Of a stretch of 64,000 bases of DNA, positions 36,382 through 48,690 are shown piece after piece (the first letter of the stretch is position 1; each line of letters begins with the position of its first letter). Origin of the DNA: Isoetes taiwanensis (lineage: Eukaryota > Streptophyta > Lycopodiopsida > Isoetales > Isoetaceae); NCBI GenBank assembly GCA_021234155.1, contig JAJEKV010000028.1, positions 17,844,825-17,908,824 on the forward strand, read 5' to 3'. The notes under the pieces were generated by a model. The model was not told the origin of the DNA. It saw only the letters and a list, made by a program, of their open reading frames with translations, and did not search any database. Made by a program: the position numbers and the translations under genes.

Positions 36382-37322
36382 TACACACACTTTCTGTATG
36401 CTATTTTAGTAGCCTACTTTTTGTAAGGGCATTCAACAAACATCCTTGCGTAAAGAAGGTTGTTTTGAACGAGATTGACTTGGGAGTTTGATCCAAGTTG
36501 GCTATGGCTGTTGACCAAGAATTTGACCATCTACATGTTCAATATATGTTGATTGGCTAGAACGGAGTATCGCTAGAGGTACATACCCACGGTTCCCAAG
36601 GTCTGTAATGTCCCTTGATACATGGCTTTTAGGTTAGGGGTTTAAGATTTACAATCAGAGTAACTATTGACTACTAGCATTGGTTTAGGGTTAAGGGTTC
36701 AGGATTTTAGGGGTTTCTCTCAAGTTTAGTGTTTGGAGTTTATGTTATTCAGGTTTCACATGGTATACTTTCTCACTCAAAGAAACGGTAACAGGTTAAT
36801 AAAGTCTTTGCAAGTTGTTGCAAGTTTTTGTACTATGAGGGGTTGTACTGTAAGAGGTTGTACTACGAGGGATTTTGCAAAGTCAACAGGTTGCAAACAT
36901 TTTATTAACCTGTTACTGTTTTTTTGAATGAGAAATTATACCATGTGAAACCCAAATAACATAAATTCCAAACACTAAACGTGACAGTAACGTCTAAAAT
37001 CTTAAACCCTTAAACCTAAACAAATGCTAGTAGTCAATAGTTACTCTGACAGTAAATCTTAAGCCCCCTAACCTAAAACCGATGTATCAAGGGACATTAC
37101 AGACCTTGGGAACCATAGCTATGTACCTTTAAGGATACTTAGTTCCAACCAATCAACATATATTGAACATGTAGATGGTCAAATTCTTGGTCAACAACCA
37201 TAGCCAACTTGGATCAACCTCTCAAGTCAATCTCGCTAAGAACAATTTTCTTTACGCAAGGATGTTTGTTGAATGCCCTTACAAAAAGTAGGGTAATAAA
37301 ATAGCATGAAAAAGTGTGTGTA
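36382..37322. repeat. Large foldback: 432-bp inverted repeat with 77-bp loop
   Basis: The left arm 36382-36813 pairs with the right arm 36891-37322 at high but imperfect identity (for example GTAAGGGCATTCAACAAACA against its complement near 37,262-37,283). The pairing resumes further out: 36,317-36,380 matches the inverse of about 37,785-37,845, so roughly 460 bases were inserted in, or lost from, one side. No transposase is inside. It resembles a foldback element or an inverted duplication. Confidence 0.8.
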
Positions 37323-38166
37323 CAAAATGGAATAAAATAGAATGCACAGATAGTTTGAAGTGTTAGAGCCAAAGATTATTGTCGAGGAAACTTTAACTTG
37401 CATCCTTCCTTTTTTACATCAAGGAATGTTTTATAATGTGAGGGGAGAACCTTATGAATTGGCAATAATTATAATGGTAGTTAAATGGCAACCTCTTAAC
37501 TCCTGATCTGAAATCTAGCTCTAAATAGAATGGATTGTGTAGAGTTTAGGATATTATTGCATTGAGACGGTGGTAGTTTATCTATTTATTAGACTTTGGC
37601 TTTGTCGACGTGTGTAAATGTAATGGGAATGTACTTAAAGCGAAATTAAATAGATATGTGAAGATCATGCAAATGTTTACACGTTTATAAATATGGTCAA
37701 AGATCCAAGTAAACGGTGGGCATAATATTAGACTATACTTGGGCTAATGGCCTTGCAAGATTTAATAGCCAAATCTTTTTACCATGCTTAAGAAGGTCTA
37801 AAGTTGAGTGTCAAAATTAAGTTAGCAGAAGTCATCCTTTAGAGCTAGTAAATTGGTTCAAAGCATTGTGTCGCATAGTTAAAAACCTCATTGAAAGAAT
37901 TGTTGCTCACACCTGTGGTTAACGAATGAATGCAACTTGTCAGAAAGTTGCGCTTGAGGTCAAATAGGGCAACTATTTTGCGGTTCCACCGGTTGCAAGC
38001 GCAAAATCATTAATACAATTGAAGGCCAAGCAATTAACCTGCAGTTAATGACAAAAGAAATGTGATTCACAAGCCAAAAAACATGCCTGGATAAAGGATA
38101 TTACTAGTAACATCGCATCATACCTTAGATTTGTGTGGCTTTTGATCTTGCATGTCCCAACTCCCA

Positions 38167-38378
38167 AATGACTAGATTGCCATCATCTCCAAAGCGATCG
38201 AAAACATTCTCATACCTTAAATGCCAAGGCGGCGTCTTCAACAACTCCCTCATGGAACGCGATATATCTCCGGATGACTAGATTGCCATCATCTCCAAGC
38301 GATCCGAAAAGATTCTCATGCCTTAAATGCCAAGGCACGTCTTCAACAACTCCCTCATGGGGCGGCACAATATATCTC
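38167..38378 (+). repeat. 105-bp tandem duplication
   Basis: Two head-to-tail copies beginning GATGACTAGATTGCCATCAT with small indels. Confidence 0.85.
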
Positions 38379-38763
38379 GATTAAGAGATACAACATGACT
38401 AGAAAAACATCATTATTAAATGTACAATGATCAATAAATCATCTCACTAAATTGATATGCCTTTCATAAAATACATAAAGCACAAAATGAAAACATAAAA
38501 TAAGAACCAGTAGAAACATGCACAACCACTTTCGTGTCAATCTCCAGTACATTTATGAAATGGGCATGTAAACGCCTTGTCTCCAGTGGAAAAACCATTT
38601 GAAAGACATACAAAAATTGGCATTTAAAAGACAAATAGCAAACATCATAATGTGCACTACAAATCCACAAGCTAGAGATGTCCATGACATTCATTGTCAA
38701 TTTCAATTATATATGTTAAAAAATCTATTCTATTCTATTCATATGTCTAAGCATCAGCATGTG

Positions 38764-38862
38764 CTACATGCCCATTCACTCAAAAATTTGAAGGTCCAAG
38801 AAACGAGCTTCATCACATGCCCATTCACTCAAAAATTTGAGGGTCCAAGAAACGAGCTCCAC
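38764..38862 (+). repeat. 51-bp tandem duplication
   Basis: Two copies beginning ATGCCCATTCACTCAAAAAT lie head to tail. Confidence 0.85.
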
Positions 38863-39304
38863 GATATGAAGCAAGACTGTTCAGCAGAAACTAGCATAGA
38901 AAACACGAACACATTCTCGTTGGAAATCAGAAGCCCTAAGTCCTGACAAAAATTCCAAACTTGACTGCTTTGCACATACTAAGATGGAAACAAAATAGAA
39001 GATGCACTGCTTGGCGTTTGGAAAAGTTTTGTGAAATGATTCTACTCCGTTAAGAAAAAGTTCATCTAAGCTTGAAATTTCAGCGGCAACCTCTTGTAGA
39101 TACATCAACTCCAAATACAACCTTTGATCGGCATCATAGCACTTGCAAGCATTAGTTTGAAGAACACATTCAAGTAGCTATTTCGAAGCACCATAAGCAT
39201 TTAAAATGTACCTCCCTTTATTAATGAGATATATGTGCTAAGGAAATACAATTGATTATCTACCGGGATACAAAAATCCCACTTTAGAATCTACTCAAAG
39301 CGCA

Positions 39305-40171
39305 TCAAATAAGTATGAGTGCCAAACTTTCTTTGCCTCCATTTCTAGTGGGAACAACAATCGGATAAACAATAGCGATTGGGCCCATTGCTAATGATAC
39401 CGCACATTGCACATTATATATAGAATGTGCATACTCATCTAGAACATTATCAATAGCGAATCTAATTTTTCTTTCACCTATAGATTGTGGCGGATCTCGC
39501 ATTGCAAGCAAATCCTACAATAGTCCAAATAAAATGCACAAGATGTCTTGAGATGTTGCTGATGTCTTGCTATAATGGAACAATAGCTCAAAGAAAATCC
39601 CCGCCTGAGTCATCCACAACATGTTATTGGAGTATAAAGCGGGGTTTTGAAATGAAAAATGATGAGGGAACTAGTTATGCCATTCGGAACAAAAACACCT
39701 TTGGATGTTGCGCCTCACCCTAGTTTATCCAACATGGAAGGACTCGGTTGAAGACAAAGCACTAGGTTGCATTTAAAATGGACCTAGCAAAACAAATGTA
39801 AACAGCTCCCTTGATAATGTTCATACCTTTAATATAATGCGACTCTGCATTATATGGCAAAATATAGGGAAGTTCGGACATAATCCATTGACAAAACTAT
39901 GTTTGAGACTTTTTATATAAATATGTAGGGCCAACTTACTCCCTTCCCATCGGAAGCATCACTAGAAGAAATCACGGGCGTGGGTGTCGGGGTTGCAATC
40001 TTCATAGCTTTAGTGATAGCTCGCATGCTTATGAAAGCATAAAGCAAGTCCTGGAAATGGCCAATTTAACAACTTTCAAGTTTCACACATGTTAGATCAA
40101 AAGCAAGCTTCCTTACCAAGTGCACCTTGATGTCAATCGGGGAATTTGCCTTACGAGCGCATAAAATCTGG
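39305..40171 (-). pseudogene. Exon-like fragments of an unidentified gene
   Basis: Minus-strand blocks with splice signals: 40,171-40,118 (ILCARKANSPIDIKVHL, then GTAAGG), about 40,050-39,945 (YAFISMRAITKAMKIATPT, then a GTAAGT donor) and 39,511-39,305 (MRDPPQSIGERKIRFAID and VQCAVSLAMGPIAIVYP). The first two join in phase 0. I do not recognise the protein. A further block at 39,120-38,881 (AAEISSLDELFLNGVESF) may belong to it. Their place among other minus-strand gene pieces suggests capture or decay rather than a working gene. Confidence 0.35.
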
Positions 40172-40519
40172 TTACAAACAAATAAAGAACATGGAGTCAA
40201 TTAAAATCGAGCAAGATCGTAAACTAAAGAAACTAAAGGCTGGATTTGATGAATACCATAGAACAGAATAACTAAGCAAATGATAACGATCAATCATACA
40301 AATAAAATCTCAAAACTATGAAGAAATGGCAGATGCCATTGCTTGCAACATAGGCACGATGAAATATACCCTTACCAGAGCTAGTTATAACAGCTCTTGA
40401 AGGCCCAACAAGCCATATTCCCAGGGTCATATTTGTTTGCCATGTTCCTTGAGAAGAGCATGTGCTTGGTGTAATGCGGGTTACTTTAAGATGATGTTAT
40501 GATATCTAGAAAGCAAAGC

Positions 40520-41330
40520 ATTCAACTGGCCGTAACAAAATTTGTTGCAGCTGTAAAAACCAAGTTCAAGAGTACATGCCTGGTGGTTTGACTCATTCAT
40601 GCTAAGCATTTGAAAAATGTATGCCAAGCAACATTTGTGGACTGACCAATGATCTTCCAATACATGTTCTTGCACAGACAATAGAGCTTTCATTAGGAGT
40701 TATGGCCATATTTTTACTCAACTATAAAACTGTGACAAGCAAAGACATTATATCATTTGGCACTGTTTTAGCCCATTTATGTTAAGAATTTGGAAAATGG
40801 ATGCCTAGCATCAATTGTGGATCTTCCAGTGATCTTTCGCCCGGATGTTCCTGTGCAGAAAAAAGAACTTTCATTTTGGAGTTATGGCCATATTTCTACC
40901 CGACTGTAAAACTGTGGCAGCAAAGACATTGCCTGATTTGGCACTGTTTTGGCCCATTTCTGCTAGGAATTTGGAAAATGGACGCCTAGCGTCAATTGTG
41001 GACCTTCCAGTGACCTTTCCGCCGGATGTTCCTGTGCAGAAAATAGAGCTTTCATTTTGGAGTTATGGCCAAATTTCTACCCGACTATAAAACTGTGGCA
41101 GCAAAGACATTGCCTGATTTGGCACTGTTTTGGCCCATTTCTGCTAGGAATTTGGAAAATGGGCCTAAGCGTCAATTGTGGACCTTCCAGTGACCTTTCC
41201 AACGGATGTTCTTGTGCATAAAACAGAGCTTCAATTTGGGAGTTATGGCCACGTTTCTAGTTGAGAAGTTACGGAAAGAGTCAAGCAAGCTCCAGCTAGA
41301 GATGGATACATAATTTAGAAGACTTTTAGA
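40520..41330 (+). repeat. 180-bp tandem repeat array, about four units
   Basis: The word GGAGTTATGGCC recurs at about 40,701, 40,879, 41,061 and 41,241, giving a period of 177-182 bases. Units share AATTTGGAAAATGGACGCCT and CCTGATTTGGCACTGTTTTG. The array ends in a unique tail, TCAAGCAAGCTCCAGCTAGA. A second array with the same units and tail lies at 53,690-54,150. Confidence 0.9.
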
Positions 41331-41683
41331 GATAAGACCAGCAAGCATATAACTTTCTTATAGAAAAAAAAGTTTTGGAGTGCGTACCCAATATCTTGTC
41401 CATCAATTAAAGGCCGCACAAGCAAGTGTCCACTTTCAGCTTGAATCATCTGCAGATATTGAACATATCATGAGATGGATGGAGTTAATAAAAATGCAGA
41501 GCAGAAATTATGGTTTGAAATGCAGAACATCCAGCTACGAAGCTGCTTGAAAAAGGCATACATAAGCATAACAGTTGAATTTCACTCTGCACACAGCAAA
41601 AGAAAACTTTATATGAATCATATTGTGTGTAATGAAACTTTAAAAGAAGTTGTATATACAAAATAAAATAAGAAAATATTTAC

Positions 41684-41930
41684 CTTCAAAAACTTTGAAG
41701 TGATCTCGGCTGCTTGTTGGAGAAGCTTTGGACTTGGATGAATTGCTGTGAGAGTGCAAACACATTCATAAAGAATGGCATTTCCGATGTTTATAGTAGG
41801 GTCACTATGTTTAAGTATGTCTACGAGGACACTGTACATGTTCTCACTTGCAATCTTATCTCCACAACCAAGTAAAGCCAATATTTTGAGCAGCTTGATC
41901 TGACTATCAACTTTATGCAGGTTCAGAAAT
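41684..41930 (-). pseudogene. AP-4 complex epsilon adaptin exon (fragment)
   Basis: One clean exon, preceded by a TTTAAAG acceptor and followed by AAG|GTAAAT, encodes 82 residues: FLNLHKVDSQIKLLKILALL, then GDKIASENMYSVLVDILKHS, NIGNAILYECVCTLTAIHPS and LLQQAAEITSKFLK. This matches the armadillo-like trunk of AP-4 epsilon, the large subunit of a trans-Golgi vesicle adaptor; the GDK and NIGNAILYE motifs separate it from AP-1 gamma and AP-2 alpha. No neighbouring AP-4 exons were found on either side (the full subunit is over 900 residues), so it is a fragment. It has no internal stop, so loss or capture may be recent. Confidence 0.75.
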
Positions 41931-42821
41931 CTTTAAACAATAAGCATCAGAATCGAAAATGCAAAAGTTTGGTGCACCCTTAGCAGAAAAAAAAATTAAC
42001 CTTCATAACTATTTCGGCTTTTACTAGATCAGACCGATGGAGTAAACTAAATAGGAGCTGCAATGAAACCAAGATTCCACGCCATGGCGTGGAATGGCGT
42101 CCAAGAACTCTTGAATGCATTCAGGAAGAGTTAGTTCACAGAACTAAGCGGGATAACCGAGCAAGGAAAATCCAGCAAGCACAGCCTGCACCACTCCACC
42201 AAGCCTGCACTGCTCTGATCCGGAAGGGCGACAGAAGAAAAATTCAGCAGAAGGCAAACTCAGAAGAAAACTGAGGCAAAGAAGGAGCACTGCTCTGATC
42301 CAGAAACTGCTATGACCCAATATCTGTATGGAGCCTACTTGTTGGAGCGGCCAAAGTGTTGCAAAAATTGATCTTAATCTGTTCCCACAAAGAAAAATCA
42401 AACAGAATAAGCCCAACCCGTGGGCTCTCTGTTTTGTTTAATCTTTGTAATTTTCTTGCTGGATTTAACCATGTTCATTGCATTCAACAAAAAGGACCTT
42501 TTCTAAAAGGCCTATTCTTCAGAATCAAAATAGTATTCTAACAATTATTCAAGATCTGGTGAAGTAAGGAAAAGGGGGCTTACCAGAAATACAGATGAGA
42601 CTTGAAGCTACTTTGCCATAGAGTACACAGGCCACCATTGATGAAGCAAGGTAAAGCATAAATTACACACCAGAATCAAGGCGTTTGAAGCTGCCTTGCC
42701 ATAGTTAAAAGTTTATGAACGAAAATAAGCCATCGAACAAAAGATCTGGATAGCCCAACCGACAGTAAAAACAAAAAAAAATAAGAAAGGGGAAAAACAG
42801 GCTACCTTCTGAGACACCAAA

Positions 42822-43097
42822 TTAGTTGCACTGCCATAGCCGATCAACGCTCCCCTCCTCTGCACTTTGGCCTGCTGTAGAAATCAACCAGCTCCATGGG
42901 GCTTTCAAATCATTACAGGAGGCAAAATGGCTTTCCTTGAGGCGATCACGGCTATCAACAAAATATCGGCCAAAAATAGAGGCATCATTCTGTGCAACAA
43001 CAAAAACTCCACCTCCGTCAAATGACCAAGCTGCCATAAACTTCCCGTGGTTCAGCATAATCCCGCTTGACACAGCATCAATGTTTGCCAAGCAGAT
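42822..43097 (-). pseudogene. Coronin-like WD40 exon (fragment, uncertain)
   Basis: After a CGCCAG acceptor at 43,098 the minus strand reads ICLANIDAVSSGIMLNHGKF, then MAAWSFDGGGVFVVAQND and, near the end, VDRLWQC. The A-N-x-D-A-V-S-S-G...KF-A...GGG-F-V pattern resembles the first propeller blade of coronins, actin-binding WD40 proteins. The frame ends in TAA at 42,822, a few bases before a GTAGCC donor, and no other blades are found. The plus strand is also open here. Treat the assignment as tentative. Confidence 0.35.
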
Positions 43098-43539
43098 CTG
43101 GCGATACAAATAGAGGTATTTTGAATAGAGTGAATCGAACAGGGATATGGGCGCTGGAGTATAGGAGATAAATCACTGGGATTAGCTTATGCTTGAAAAA
43201 TTGGCTGCCTCAATAAAATCGCTGGCTTTGTCAAACTACCTGTCAAGAAAGCTACTATGGAAGATCTGGCATGTCCGAAGAAGACGGACCTTGCCTCAAC
43301 ACCTTGAATTTGAATCTAATGGATGTGTGCTCGTAGAGGTTTAGTGGAAGCTTTGTATTTGTGTCATTAATTTTTGCTGCCAACTTATAACAAGGCATTA
43401 ATCAATATTTAATAAGCATCAATATTTAATAAACATTAACTATAAAATGCCCTCTTTTTTTTTCTTGTTGAAGGAAAATGGCCTAGTTTCAAGGATCAAC
43501 GGTCTACATAAAATGCCCCAATTGAATCCCTAGATCTAA

Positions 43540-43873
43540 CGGCTCACATCAAAAGCCCCAAATAAAGGGGGCTGCTTGGGGGTTGATTGAAGTGTCGCGA
43601 TGCGGACCGTCCATCTCGAGAGATGGGCCGGTAGAGATCAATCTTTACCAACAATTTCCTTGCACCTTCCTTAACCTAAAATCAAGGGCCCACGATTTCT
43701 CCGTGCCGTCGGCCGGCCCGAGGGATGGGGTGCATGCCCCATCCATGCCCCATGCATGCCCCCCATCAAATCCAAGGGCCATTGTCGCGACACCTCAAAA
43801 ATCGGCCCGGCGGGAATAATCTCTACAAACTTTCACCCCCATAGGACCCATAATATAATTGTATATATATACA
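43540..43873 (-). repeat. Helitron-like 5' terminal repeat, degraded
   Basis: Contains CCCCAAATAAAGGGGG and a CCGTCCATCTC...GAGATGG hairpin box, and ends ATAATTGTATATATATA, all shared with the copies at 26,628, 51,420 and 55,735. The expected terminal TC (minus strand) reads TG here. Confidence 0.5.
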
Positions 43874-45040
43874 AGTTTTGTACTTTTAAATGGGTCTATG
43901 AACTATGGTTTACAAAATCACGGGAACAAAATCCAAGATTAAGAATGGCGGGGAATGGCGGTATGCATCTAGTCCAAAAGTCTTGAAGTTTTAAGCTAAA
44001 CCCTTTGCGATGGCCATTCAATGGAGCTCATCATTGTTTATTAGAAGGGAGACTTGCAATTAGATTTCATCGATGACTCCCACGATGTGAAGCAAACTTT
44101 GACTATAATCCTATTGGGTACAACTTTATTCGAGTGAGCATCCATTCTTGGTGAAGGGTGTTCCCACTTTTTTTCAACGTGTAGGGTGTCTTTGGCTCGT
44201 GAAGTTAAATTGCATCTCCTCTAACAATGAGCATAGATATTTGGTGAGCGGTTTACATGCATCCACACACCTCATTGACAAACAAACTCTTTGATAAATA
44301 TTTTGTTCCGCTTATCGACTTCATTTATTTTCTTATTCTTGATCATTATCCAATTTTATTAGAGGCAAATTCAAAAGTGGTATGAAATGTACAAACAAAA
44401 AGCTTGTCCTTGAGTCTTGGGTGAATTAGTTTGGGCTTTTCGGGAACACTTTCGATGATAGACATTTACGTATAGGTGTACACTATTTGTAGTTGAAAGG
44501 TGCATTTTGTACTATGAATGGGTCTATGAACTATAGTTTACGAACATCTCAGAATAAAATACCTACATTGACATGCATCGTAGGGCCCCAAAATAGCATG
44601 TCTTGCAATTTTGCCAATGCTCTAATCCTTTGCTTTATGATTACTCTACCATTTTTATGCTTTTGATACCTCAAGCTCTTCCATATACCAACAATTCAAT
44701 CCTCCCCTCATCTACCATGTCGTGTTCATCTCGAGATGGTGGTACCATTAGACATGCTTTTAATACACTCTTAGCCCCAATGATGGCGTGACAATCTGGG
44801 CATTGTCTCAGCGAGAGTCTCGGTGATATACACATGCCATATTAGCACAAATGAAGCAACAAGTACAGTATCCATATGTCTATCAATTGAATTGATTTTT
44901 AACATTCATGGCGACCAAAAGTCTATCTGACATGTAAGAGCATAACCAACATCCGACAATTACGAACACAAATGTCAATATTCAATTTGTGAGAACGTAC
45001 TTTGAAATGTAACACGTAAGGCCATAAACATCCTAACACG
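43874..45040. other. Non-coding stretch with one dispersed repeat
   Basis: Holds the inverted copy of the GTTCTAATAAACAATGG module (43,985-44,050). No supported gene otherwise. Confidence 0.4.
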
Positions 45041-45042
45041 AG

Positions 45043-45162
45043 GCAATAGGCAAAAATTGCAAAGGAAAATGCCAATTAATACAATAGACATGAGCTAAGC
45101 CATTAGGCAAAAATTGCAAAGGAAGACATCAATTAATACAATAGACATGAGCTCTAGCTTCA
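45043..45162 (+). repeat. Tandem duplication, about 60 bp
   Basis: Two copies of AGGCAAAAATTGCAAAGGAA followed by ATTAATACAATAGACATGAG. Confidence 0.8.
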
Positions 45163-45271
45163 AAATGACTTTTGTTGACAAGTCAACGTAGGTGGATAGA
45201 CACCTACGACAATCAACAATCTTATCTCTTAGAGAGAAACTTGCACCATAACAGCTACACAAACTCGTGTA

Positions 45272-45486
45272 CTACCAAGAGAATCTAGAAAAAGGATCAT
45301 AAGCTGCTTCTATCCTCCATTTAAATGCATCTATTCGAGCTGCCCGATTTCCAGCTTCATCGATCAAATTAATTGCTTTATCAGGGAGTTGTCTATCAGA
45401 AATATACCTTGCAAACAACTACCTTGCCGACAACTACACAACTGCATCAACAGCTTCTCTTAGTGGTCCTACATTTATGATGGGCC
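45272..45486 (-). pseudogene. ClpD/ERD1-like Hsp100 chaperone fragment
   Basis: The minus strand reads REAVDAVV, a stop, LSAR, a frame break, then ARYISDRQLPDKAINLIDEA and GNRAARIDAFKWRIEAAY. This is the segment at the end of the first AAA+ domain of ClpC/ClpD-type chaperones (RYISDR-LPDKAIDLIDEAGS-AR). The R-I-x-A-F-K tail is closer to ClpD/ERD1 than to ClpC. Stops and a small duplication (GGTAGTTGT) show it is dead. The intact protein is a plastid stromal ATP-driven unfoldase. Only this exon-sized piece is present. Confidence 0.7.
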
Positions 45487-45966
45487 TACAATTCTGCTAT
45501 AATTTTCTTTTGCTATTTTGCAAATGTATGGACATTAAAATTATCACTAGATGCAGAATGATTTGGTGAAAGTAAAAGAATTTAGTTGGGATTCCACAAG
45601 CTCCTTGCACTGCATATTCTAAAGGTAATATGTTATTGAAATGCCTTGCATATTCTAAAGGTGTGAAATACAATGTGGATGGCATCTTGATCAAAACATA
45701 CACAATATGTAAAGCATCTTGGTCAAAAAAATATGTGAGTAAAAAATAAGCATTTTTGCCTTCCTTTGTTGGAAAACTAGACATGTTGAGGTTGCCACTA
45801 GTCTATTACATGAGATGATGCCAACATGCTTGATTTCTACAGCAACTTCTTTTGGCAAAAACACGGAATAAAACATGTGGATCCTTACTGCGTTTGGTTG
45901 ATGCGCTTTTGGTTGGTGTGCTGACATATACACATGCTAGACTAGTTATGGTACAAATATTCTATT

Positions 45967-46060
45967 ACTGCAAGAAAGAAAATCATAAAAATGTTACCTG
46001 TATGAAAAATGCCGCCAAAAGGAAATCATAAAAATGTTACCTGTATGAAAAATGCCGCAA
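45967..46060 (+). repeat. 43-bp tandem duplication
   Basis: AAATCATAAAAATGTTACCT through AATGCCGC is repeated head to tail. Confidence 0.85.
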
Positions 46061-47700
46061 ATATTTGCCTTAAATTTACATGGCATAGTCATTATTGAAT
46101 TCCATAGCTCAGAAACCTGGTTACACAAAGTATTGAAGAGATACGCAAATGCCATTATTAAAAAGAACACAACCCACTACGGCACACAATCGGATACAAC
46201 AAACTAACCCTGATCTTTTCACGAACAGATTGCTCTTGCACCAGATGGATTAAATAGCAACTTAAAGAAATAATAACAATGAAGAAAAGTGCAAACGCTC
46301 TATTTGTTTGTGCAAAAAAGTCTTTCCTCTAGGGTCCTCAATTCGACGGAAACTATAATGCACTTCATATTTGCATTTATATGTTGTGAACGTTATTTAT
46401 TTTTGCAACTTTATGTGACCTGATGTGCACCAATTATGGCTCTACTGTTTTGTTGCACCGCACCTTCTCCCACCCAAGGATAAAGGGTGCAAAATTCGTG
46501 TTCACAACGACCTTTATGCCATATTCATAAGGATATTCTTCTAGAAGCATTAGCAGACAATGAAATCACAATAAAACAATTGGCACAAACATACCTTATA
46601 TTTTGGATCAATCGGTTTAAACTTCAGCTTTTGCTTTGCTTCTCCTTTGCATGGATGGAGATGATCCTGCATGTCTAGAACCAGACATTTATTTTATCGT
46701 TGTGATAACATATGCAGACTGCAACAAGATAGTTGTGTGAACAGAATTGTGGAGATCATCATCAAAATACTGATCAGTCTACTCACAAGGTTTAAAACAT
46801 ATGAGGTTTTTAAAAATATATTTCTATGTATTATAGTTGAATCGGCATGAAATATGAAAGGACATGAAATATGCCATACCCAATAAATACCTTGTGCATA
46901 TGACATACCATCTCTGTAATTGTGGAGAAGCAGGCACAGTATGACCCACATTGGCCTCTTGTGACTTTTTTGTCTTAGGCATTGAGATCTGTCAGCAACA
47001 TGTTGAACGTGTTTTGTCTCAGGAGGGATATATATCAAACGACGGCTCTCAGAAGACTGCAGGCTCACCCACCTTCCCAAGGAGCAAATGCAAAGCTCTA
47101 CTAACAGTCACACTCGAAGGAGCACCACCGCCTAGGTTCTCGCCTATGGCAATAGCTTCATTTCACGAAGAGCAAGAGGCATCCCAATAATGAAGCGACA
47201 TATGAAGTTCCATATGCAACCACAGCAAGCACATTGAGACGCACTACGTCATGTTGATGAGAAGGTAGAATCTGGCCCAATTCAACTCCAGTACCATTTA
47301 CAGGCCATGAGGTAGCAGACCCATTCAGCAAACACTTGACACCCTGATCTATCTCAATCCATCAAAACCTACATACCTTGCCCCTTCCTTGTAAATCACG
47401 TACCCTAAGAATACTTAGGGCGAAGTCACACCTGTGGCTGTCCGTGAGCAGTATTTTTGTGTTTTGGGCAGGGGACAGAGGTGCCCAGGAGATTTCTGTC
47501 ACACCTGTGCCCAAGGATCAGTAACCGGTGGAGCAACCTTGAAGACCTAAGTCGCTGCAAATCTCTTCGTCGATTTCTGCTGCAAAATCACTTGTAGAAG
47601 CTTCAATCCGGGCAGTTTGATGCCTGCGAATGATTTTGCTTCAGTTGTAGGGATATTGCTACTGGATTTTTTGCTTTTATCATTGATTGACCCGATTCTT
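46060..47700. other. Stretch without a supportable gene
   Basis: Around 47,020-47,180 the minus strand has a coding-like piece (NEAIAIGENLGGGAPSSVTV) bounded by stops. Nothing else is recognised. Confidence 0.3.
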
Positions 47701-47715
47701 TACGCTTTCAACTTC

Positions 47716-48690
47716 TTGCAAATCTGGCGCAAAAATGTCGACTAGAATCGTCTTTGTGGGAAGCAAGAACCCTCGACCATCCTGAACCCTAAAACAAAAC
47801 AAATGCTTGCATGGAAAAAGGGTAAAGTTATATGGATCCATGACATATACGAACCATGTACCCAAAGTCCCAACATTATGCGCATCAAACACGCCATATT
47901 GGATATGGCATAAATGTTGCAGAAAGTGTACCCAATCACTTCAAATATTGATGTTCCTGTTAAAACAGAGAAGATAGCACATTATAACATGGAAAAGGAA
48001 AGCAAGACACTCACATTATGTAACTGCAAAATAAAATGAAAAACAGTGCTGGAAGTTGGTCATATAACTAACAATGAAGTAAAACTTCCTAAGCAGATTG
48101 GGCTACAGGAATTTTATAGAATGGCCAGAATATTGCCACCAAAATGGACAAAAATGCAACTCCCTCGTTCTAAATATATATGCATATTGAAAAAGGAAGC
48201 CCTGATTCCATGATAGCAAATCTGGCGCAAAAAATGTCGACTAGAATCGTCTTTGTGGGAAGCAAGAACCCTCCTGACCATCCTGAACCCTAAAACAAAA
48301 CAAATGCTTGCGGGTAAAGTTATATGGATCCATGACATATACGAACCATGTACCCAAAGTCCCAACATTGTCTGCATCAAACCTGCCATATTGGATATGG
48401 CATAAATGTTGCAGAAAGTGTACCTAATCACTTCAAATATTGATGTTCCTGTTAAAACAGAGAAGAGAGCACATTATAACATGGAAAAGGAAAGCAAGAC
48501 ACTCACATTATGTAACTGCAAAATAAAATGAAAAACAGTGCTGGAAGTTGGTCATATAACTAACAATGAAGTAAAACTTCCTAAGCAGATTGGGCTACAG
48601 GAATTTTATAAAATGGCCAGAATATTGCCACCAAAATGGACAAAAATGCAAAATATATATGCATATTGAAAAAGGAAGCCCTGCTTCCAT
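47716..48690 (+). repeat. Tandem duplication with about 500-bp unit
   Basis: Copies at about 47,719-48,215 and 48,216-48,690 share AATCTGGCGCAAAAATGTCG at the left and CTACAGGAATTTTATA near the right, in the same order. Differences are small indels. The reading frames within are not convincing. Confidence 0.85.

Noticed and set aside
36650-37080. Telomere-like TTTAGGG words
   Set aside because: Only isolated, imperfect occurrences within the foldback arms; no array.
42826-43113. 95-codon plus-strand frame opposite the coronin-like exon
   Set aside because: The minus strand has matching splice signals and a family-like motif pattern; the plus frame has neither.
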